36,485 bases of DNA from an uncultured Clostridia bacterium (GTDB lineage: Bacteria; Bacillota; Clostridia; Oscillospirales; Acutalibacteraceae), in contig CAKZZS010000010.1 in assembly GCA_937884975.1 (NCBI GenBank), positions 1 to 36,485 of the forward strand, written 5' to 3'. Of the stretch, positions 32,333 to 36,485 are shown one piece after another (the stretch's first letter is position 1; each line of letters starts with the position of its first letter). The notes below the pieces were generated by a model. It was not told where the DNA came from. It did no database searches and saw nothing but the letters and a program-made list of their open reading frames with translations. The position numbers were made by a program, and so were the translations under genes.

Positions 32333-32545
32333 TCAGTATCTCCTTAATTCTAAATCGTTGTGTTCCTGCCCTGACGGAGCGTAGACGTCAATTACATCAT
32401 GCCTCCGTCCAACTATTGTACGGACCATTTCAGATCCGCAAGTTTTGCATTTTACTCTTATCTGGTTTTTACTGTTCTTTAGCCCCGCAACTTCATTCCT
32501 ACAGTTCGGGCAATACCAGGAGTAAATCGTCCAATCCTCCAGCAT
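32333..32545 (-). CDS. Small zinc-ribbon protein (70 residues)
   Basis: Two CxxC knuckles, YCPNC (about residue 12) and CKTCGSEM (about 33), form a zinc ribbon. A charged tail without known motif follows. It probably binds nucleic acid or protein through the ribbon. It is co-transcribed with the LexA-like gene and another zinc-ribbon gene, so a regulatory role in the element is plausible. Confidence 0.7.
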   Translation of the reverse strand: MLEDWTIYSWYCPNCRNEVAGLKNSKNQIRVKCKTCGSEMVRTIVGRRHDVIDVYAPSGQEHNDLELRRY

Positions 32546-32563
32546 CGCCGTACTCCTTTGCCA

Positions 32564-32767
32564 TTACTTTTGCGAAAGCGGTACGAGCACCTGACAATCG
32601 TGCATCTGAAAGCACGGTACACGCCTGGTCTTAACGTATTTCATTATCTGGACCACGTTTCCACAGTTCTCGCATTCCATCCACCCATCGGTTTCTTCTA
32701 AATTAAGAGACTCATTCATAGCCCCGCAAATCGGACATTTCACGTCAACAGAGTTCAACCAAAACAT
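32564..32767 (-). CDS. Small zinc-ribbon protein (67 residues)
   Basis: CPICGAM (about residue 11) and CENCGNVV (about 33) make a zinc ribbon; two further cysteines occur in VPCFQMHDCQ. It follows the LexA-like gene after 25 bp. It is not closely related to the neighbouring 70-residue ribbon protein apart from the knuckles. Function not recognised. Confidence 0.7.
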   Translation of the reverse strand: MFWLNSVDVKCPICGAMNESLNLEETDGWMECENCGNVVQIMKYVKTRRVPCFQMHDCQVLVPLSQK

Positions 32768-32792
32768 CTCCCATCCATTAAGAAAATTTGTT

Positions 32793-33407
32793 TTAGAGAG
32801 CCTTTATTACGTGACGAGCTACACCTTGAACCTCGAAGCTCTTCAGTTTTATGACCTCTCCCGGATACCGTGCTTCATTCTCGTAAGCAAGGATAAAGCA
32901 CGTTTCGTCGTTGTCGAAGCCAACGTACCTTTTTAGCGTGTTCTGCTGTTCCTGATCGAGCGCAACGACTATATCCCCTTCGGAAGCAGGGCAATTACGC
33001 TCTATCACCAGCAGATCGCCTTCGGCGATACCGGCATCGACCATCGAATCGCCTTTGGCCCGGAGAATATAAAAGTCTCCTTTGCCAAATAAAGAAACAG
33101 GAAGGCTGACATACTCCTCGACGTTTTCCTCTTCCTCTTCCGGAGAGCCGCAATAAATCGAGCCAACTAACGGGGCGGCAATGTAGGCCGTCTTCATTTT
33201 GGCGCTCTCAGGCGCGGAAAGAATACCTCTGCCGTAATCAAGTAAATCTCTATCGCTAAGTTCCTGAATGTAACGATGAGTTGTCGATCTGGCCACACCG
33301 ACGCCAGCAGCAACCTCGCTGATCGTAGGAGCAACACGATTTTCTTGATAATACTTGTTTACGAACTTCAGTATTTTGTCGAGAGTTCCTTGGTCTTTTG
33401 TCCTCAT
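32793..33407 (-). CDS. LexA/UmuD-type self-cleaving repressor of the element
   Basis: Protein of 204 residues from the ATG at 33407, preceded by AGAGGTG; the frame continues upstream across the promoter and is not used. The N-terminal winged helix has TLDKILKFVNKYYQ, TISEVAAGVGVARSTTHRYI and LSDRDLLDYG, LexA-like in layout. The C-terminal S24 peptidase has S121 in KGDSMVDAGI and K159 in NTLKRYVG. The likely cleavage site is C86-G87 (IYCGSPE), the Cys-Gly pair seen in UmuD rather than the Ala-Gly of LexA. It probably represses the element until RecA-stimulated self-cleavage. A palindrome lies in its leader. Confidence 0.88.
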   Translation of the reverse strand: MRTKDQGTLDKILKFVNKYYQENRVAPTISEVAAGVGVARSTTHRYIQELSDRDLLDYGRGILSAPESAKMKTAYIAAPLVGSIYCGSPEEEEENVEEYVSLPVSLFGKGDFYILRAKGDSMVDAGIAEGDLLVIERNCPASEGDIVVALDQEQQNTLKRYVGFDNDETCFILAYENEARYPGEVIKLKSFEVQGVARHVIKAL

Positions 33408-33428
33408 ACCAGCACCTCTGTTTCTATC

Positions 33429-33445
33429 TGGGATTTCAAATCCCA
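33429..33445. promoter_or_regulatory. Palindromic operator of the LexA-like gene
   Basis: TGGGATT-TCA-AATCCCA, perfect 7-bp arms, between the -10 (33454-33459) and the start codon. It is unlike the host SOS box at 8226-8241, so the element repressor should have its own specificity. Confidence 0.75.
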
Positions 33446-33453
33446 CTATCGTT

Positions 33454-33481
33454 ATTATACTCATCTCGGAGAAAATTACAA
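33454..33481 (-). promoter_or_regulatory. Promoter of the LexA-like operon
   Basis: On the minus strand TTGTAA (33476-33481), a 16-bp spacer and TATAAT (33454-33459). The operator palindrome follows directly downstream, fitting autorepression. Confidence 0.6.
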
Positions 33482-33496
33482 GAGGGTAACAGAAAG

Positions 33497-33533
33497 TCAA
33501 AAAGGAGGTGCGGCCAATCGGCTGCACCTCCTT
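33497..33533 (-). terminator. Terminator of the MerR gene
   Basis: AAGGAGGTGC (33502-33511) pairs perfectly with GCACCTCCTT (33524-33533), with an inner GCC/GGC stem. On the minus strand TTTTTGACTTT follows. It separates the MerR gene from the LexA-like operon. Confidence 0.87.
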
Positions 33534-33574
33534 CAATGAAGAGTGTATCTGGGTTGTAAAGTTGATTATACGGC

Positions 33575-34402
33575 TTATTTTCTCTTTAAGAGCCAAAAAT
33601 GATTCTGACCGTCTTCAGAGACCGTCACATTACAGCCAAGCTTCTGACTGTTCTGGCATGTTCTCTCGCGGGACTTCAGATTCGCCCCGAGCATAACGGA
33701 AAGAGCTGTGTTTGCAAACGCTGTCTGATTCTCCTTATCCTTTGAGATAGTGAACAGCAGCATGTATTCTTTTCCGTCATCAGGAACAGTGAACTTTCCA
33801 ATGACTTCCCGAGCATGTTCCCACCCATGCTGCTCATAGATCACCTCAAAATCCGGATTATTCAGGACATTGAGGTATTCCGGCTCCTCACGAGCGGCAT
33901 CCCCATCATCAGACAGATCATAATCAAAATCTCCCTTGGTGAATTCGTGAGTGTCCAGATAAGTGGTCAGGGAGTCCACGATTTCCCGGTACTCATCGGT
34001 TGAAATACCGAACTCATCAGTGGGATCATAGTCTTCCATAAGAGAGAGTACTGCCTCCCGAAACTCTTTAACCTTCTCTTTCATGCGCTGAACTTCGCTC
34101 AGATATGACTGCTGGATTTCTCTGGTTTTCTGCAGACGGTCCTCCTGTTCCTTTATCTTCGCTGAGAACGCCTTGAACATGGTATCGTTATCAGCATCAA
34201 GAAGCCCCTTGATTTCATCGATTGAGAAGCCAGCCATTTGTAGGTTTTTGATTTTCACGTATTGCAGTGCCTGATCCTCATCATAATAGCGGTATCCTGT
34301 CCAAGAATCCACCTTAACCGGTTTCAGCAGATCCACATGGTCATAGTACCGAAGAGTCTGAGGATTGCAGCCGCATAGACGCGAGAATTCTTTGATCGTC
34401 AT
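33575..34402 (-). CDS. MerR family regulator with large C-terminal domain
   Basis: Protein of 275 residues from the ATG at 34402, 7 nt after GGAGGT; an in-frame GTG at 34411 would overlap the spacing. MTIKEFSRLCGCNPQTLRYY and GYRYYDEDQALQYVKIKNLQ are the MerR winged helix (1-70), followed by the dimerisation coiled coil (about 75-125). The C-terminal 140 residues are acidic and not recognised. They include GWEHAREVIGKFTVPDDGKE and no metal-binding cysteine pattern, so a small organic ligand is more likely than a metal. Its own promoter has the family-typical 19-bp spacer. Confidence 0.88.
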   Translation of the reverse strand: MTIKEFSRLCGCNPQTLRYYDHVDLLKPVKVDSWTGYRYYDEDQALQYVKIKNLQMAGFSIDEIKGLLDADNDTMFKAFSAKIKEQEDRLQKTREIQQSYLSEVQRMKEKVKEFREAVLSLMEDYDPTDEFGISTDEYREIVDSLTTYLDTHEFTKGDFDYDLSDDGDAAREEPEYLNVLNNPDFEVIYEQHGWEHAREVIGKFTVPDDGKEYMLLFTISKDKENQTAFANTALSVMLGANLKSRERTCQNSQKLGCNVTVSEDGQNHFWLLKRK

Positions 34403-34426
34403 ATCCGGCACCTCCTTTCTGAAACC

Positions 34427-34457
34427 GTTATATCATTGCAGTTTGCTGTAAGGTCAA
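34427..34457 (-). promoter_or_regulatory. MerR-type promoter with 19-bp spacer
   Basis: On the minus strand TTGACC (34452-34457), a 19-bp spacer and TATAAC (34427-34432). The spacer contains a CAG-CAAA-CTG dyad within TTACAGCAAACTGCAA. Overlong spacers with a central dyad are the hallmark of promoters activated by MerR proteins through DNA untwisting, so autoregulation is likely. Confidence 0.78.
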
Positions 34458-34493
34458 TACCTACTTTCAATTTTCCTGAACTTTTTTCTTGAA

Positions 34494-35465
34494 TCACGTA
34501 TTCAGCTTCATGAACCCCAAGCAACCAAATTCAGTCGCAGGCGTAAAACCAAGCGACTTATAAAAGGCAATGGTCTTTTCCGTGTTGTCTGTCATGAGTT
34601 CCGTTTGATATACATCGGGATAACGGCAGATGATTGCTCTGATGAGATTGGTTCCTATTCCTTTGCGCTGGAATTCCGGGAGCACAATAATGTCTTGAAT
34701 GAACAAGATAGAAGCTCCGTCGCCCACGGCTCTTATAATGCCAACCAGCCTTCCTTGCGCGGTATATGCGCCAAGTGTACAAAATGAGTTCTTATATGCC
34801 TTTTCCAGCATCTGCGGATGGTCAGTATAGTTTGTCCAGCCGACGCTTGTATACAGGTTCATAATTTCATTGCGATCAAATGCGGCATAATCTCTAATCA
34901 CAACGCTCTCTGCCAGCCAATCTTCTCTCGTGAGGATATTCACCTCGTCTTCTTCCGTGGTATCTACTTTTGTTTCGTATGTATCAAAGACGTAATGCTT
35001 GAAGCCGCACTTTTCCTGAACCCTCTGCGACTGTTTGTTCCACAGGAAATGACCGCAGAAGATCACATCAAGACCAACTTCTTCAAAAAGATACCGGATC
35101 ACTTCCTTCACCGCTTCCGGCATCAGTCCTTGCCCCCAATACTCTTTCGAGAGCACATACCCAATCTCACGGCATTTTTTATCTGCAAATTCGGGAAAGT
35201 GATCTTCATTGTATTGCTCAATACCGAGAGAGCCAATTACTTTGCCCTGATATTCCAAAGCGAAAGTCTTCTTGTGACCGATGAACATATCCAGAATCTT
35301 TTGGGATTCTTCCTTGGATGCGTGGGGTTTCCAGCCTGCCATCTGACCAACGCCGTCAACAGAAGCATAGGCATATAAATCATCCAGGTCAGTCTGACGC
35401 CAAGGACGCAGGATCATGCGGTCTGTATGTAAGGTGACATTGCTGATATCAATCTCTGTATTCAT
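34494..35465 (-). CDS. Tandem GNAT acetyltransferase (RimJ/RimL-like plus GNAT)
   Basis: Protein of 323 residues with two acetyltransferase domains. Residues about 8-185 are RimJ/RimL-like (TDRMILRPWRQTDLDDLYAY, IGYVLSKEYWGQGLMPEAV, NKQSQRVQEKCGF). Residues about 190-320 are a second GNAT domain (LFIQDIIVLPEFQRKGIGTN, TIAFYKSLGF) with the R/Q-x-x-G-x-G/A acetyl-CoA loop. Both acetyl-CoA sites look intact. Substrates unknown: protein N-termini, antibiotics or other amines. The order of genes suggests co-transcription with the TfoX-like and GyrI-like genes upstream. Confidence 0.87.
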   Translation of the reverse strand: MNTEIDISNVTLHTDRMILRPWRQTDLDDLYAYASVDGVGQMAGWKPHASKEESQKILDMFIGHKKTFALEYQGKVIGSLGIEQYNEDHFPEFADKKCREIGYVLSKEYWGQGLMPEAVKEVIRYLFEEVGLDVIFCGHFLWNKQSQRVQEKCGFKHYVFDTYETKVDTTEEDEVNILTREDWLAESVVIRDYAAFDRNEIMNLYTSVGWTNYTDHPQMLEKAYKNSFCTLGAYTAQGRLVGIIRAVGDGASILFIQDIIVLPEFQRKGIGTNLIRAIICRYPDVYQTELMTDNTEKTIAFYKSLGFTPATEFGCLGFMKLNT

Positions 35466-35471
35466 AGTATC

Positions 35472-35789
35472 TCAAACCTTCTTTTTCCTCGATGCAGGGA
35501 GCTCATCATACATAGCGTCAATCAACGCCGTTAGGAACTCTCTGCTCTCAACATTATCGACCAACAGCATTTCCTTTGCACCTTCATATGGCAGCTCCAT
35601 TTCCGCTTCCGGCATCATGGCTCTTGCAGAAGGAGTAGGCTTGACAAGGAATCTGTCATCGTAAATCCCACCGATAATCTTTCTGCGGTAGTAAAGGATG
35701 TATTCTCCCATCATCGTCCGGCAGGAGATCTCTTTTAAGTCGGATAATTGATCCAGAATGAAATCAAGATAGTCTTTGCTGGAGGCCAT
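35472..35789 (-). CDS. TfoX N-terminal domain protein
   Basis: Protein of 105 residues. LKEISCRTMMGEYILYYRRKIIGGIYDDRFLV matches the TfoX/Sxy N-terminal domain (the R-x-M-x-G-E/x-Y-L pattern). It lacks the C-terminal TfoX domain of the competence regulator. Such single-domain proteins are common in Firmicutes next to acetyltransferases and their role is unknown. It starts 3 nt after the GyrI-like stop and ends 6 nt before the acetyltransferase start. Confidence 0.83.
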   Translation of the reverse strand: MASSKDYLDFILDQLSDLKEISCRTMMGEYILYYRRKIIGGIYDDRFLVKPTPSARAMMPEAEMELPYEGAKEMLLVDNVESREFLTALIDAMYDELPASRKKKV

Positions 35790-35792
35790 AGC

Positions 35793-36425
35793 TTACACCG
35801 CCTTAATCGGGTGCCGGATTACGGTTTTCAGCTTGTCCGGCGCGGTCTTTCTTGCGTCACTCAAATAAATTTCGTGGTGGTATCTCGAATCAGTAATGTC
35901 AAGGATATACCCTTGTTCAGACATAAACTGATGCATGAGCTCCACAGTTGCAGGCTCATTGTCGTATGGGCCGATGTGCATGCACTGAACACAGAGCCCC
36001 TCATCGTAGGTCAGAAACTCCACTTTTGAAAAGTCTGTTTTCTTCTTGCTTGTTGCCTCCTGAATGGCCCAGTCAAAATCGGCCTTTGTCACGAAGTCCG
36101 GCAGCCGGATGAGAGAAATCCATTCAAAATTCTCTTTATGGGTGTAATCGACTCCAGTGACGCCTTCCTGCCACCAAAAGCCTTCCAGCGGAGGCACCAC
36201 ATAATCGAAATATCCTTCGATCTGGTGGCTGCCCTTCTTGCTCATTTTGATGGTAAATGCAACCCCGTAAAGGAGGCCGATAGCTTCCTTGTACTCGCCG
36301 CTTTCCGCATTGGGATCGCCTTTGCCACGCACGGCAAGATAATTCATGGGCGGCACCGTCACAAACGACGGCTTGTCCTTCGGAAGATAAAACTCCTTGT
36401 ACTCTTTCTTATAGTCAAATGGCAT
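35793..36425 (-). CDS. GyrI-like small-molecule-binding domain protein
   Basis: Protein of 210 residues. FDYKKEYKEFYLPKDKPSFV then PPMNYLAVRGKGDPN and KEAIGLLYGVAFTIKMS are typical of the long GyrI-like (DUF-type) family. The block CVQCMHIGPYDNEPATVELM followed by YHHEIYLSDARKT completes the SHV-type ligand fold. Family members bind cationic small molecules or hydrolyse certain toxins. It is the first gene of a three-gene run leading to the MerR gene. The ribosome binding site GGAG is visible; the promoter lies at or beyond the window edge. Confidence 0.86.
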   Translation of the reverse strand: MPFDYKKEYKEFYLPKDKPSFVTVPPMNYLAVRGKGDPNAESGEYKEAIGLLYGVAFTIKMSKKGSHQIEGYFDYVVPPLEGFWWQEGVTGVDYTHKENFEWISLIRLPDFVTKADFDWAIQEATSKKKTDFSKVEFLTYDEGLCVQCMHIGPYDNEPATVELMHQFMSEQGYILDITDSRYHHEIYLSDARKTAPDKLKTVIRHPIKAV

Positions 36426-36485
36426 AGTTTTCTCCTTTTGTGCTTTTGCATGTTATAAGTCAAAGCGGAAAATACACTCATGTGT

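Noticed and set aside
33408..33596. N-terminal extension of the LexA-like protein from the longer open frame.
   Set aside because: The extension would cross the promoter and operator and the MerR terminator. The ATG at 33407 has a proper ribosome binding site and begins at the winged-helix domain.
34412..34490. A 19-bp spacer as evidence that the promoter at 34427-34457 is inactive.
   Set aside because: In MerR-controlled promoters a 19-bp spacer is normal and is corrected by the regulator, and a MerR gene is directly downstream.

Overview
The window reads as a chromosomal segment of a low-to-mid GC anaerobic Firmicute, probably Clostridia (Oscillospiraceae-like). This rests on the T-box-controlled thrS, a feoA-feoA-feoB ferrous iron operon, a NifS/NifU-type Fe-S pair, formate-tetrahydrofolate ligase, consensus TTGACA-17-TATAAT promoters and strong AAGGAGG ribosome binding sites. 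No rRNA, tRNA or CRISPR array was seen. Positions 1 to about 27000 look like the native chromosome. From about 27100 to the right edge the codon and base use changes and the genes are those of an integrative element.

Left part (1-8170, minus strand): thrS, a tail-anchored metallophosphoesterase, zapA, a U32 peptidase-family protein and an ABC exporter are closely spaced with no terminator visible between them. They probably form one unit behind a threonine T-box leader, ending at a hairpin at 108-163. Divergent from it (8186-10044, plus strand) is a compact four-gene phage-type lysis cassette: a sigma-region-4-like protein, a GH25 lysozyme, an XhlA-like protein and a holin-like protein. Its promoter is a perfect consensus match, followed by a perfect Gram-positive LexA/SOS box and then a small terminator-like hairpin. 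No capsid, tail or integrase gene flanks it. This is the most unusual native system in the window: an apparently domesticated, DNA-damage-inducible lysis module.

Middle (10195-26995): an M20 peptidase and a TcdA-type tRNA dehydratase. Next come the feoA-feoA-feoB operon with a FeoB-associated Cys-rich protein and an HMA protein (minus), divergent from nifS-nifU (plus). The shared intergenic region carries repeated GTTAG..CTAAC dyads and a separate TTACCTA..TAGGTAA palindrome, suggesting coordinated metal or Fe-S control. Two overlapping FAD oxidoreductases follow. Then comes a 7TM-type sensor kinase with a SARP-like response regulator that runs directly into fhs, then a NERD protein, pyridoxamine kinase and a tiny Lys-rich/acidic ORF.

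Right part (about 27100-36485, all genes minus strand): a five-unit zinc-ribbon protein with a degenerate nuclease-like C-terminus, a tyrosine integrase, two paralogous excisionase-like proteins separated by a 13-bp inverted repeat, an orphan MazF/PemK toxin and a sigma-like protein. These are followed by a 510-bp gene-free leader with two terminator hairpins, three small proteins (two zinc ribbons) and a LexA/UmuD-type repressor with its own palindromic operator. The last genes are a MerR regulator with a 19-bp-spacer promoter, a double GNAT acetyltransferase, a TfoX-N protein and a GyrI-like protein. The first set is a recombination and control module of an integrative element; the last four look like small-molecule-response cargo. 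No relaxase or conjugation gene is visible, so the element is either truncated by the window or non-conjugative.
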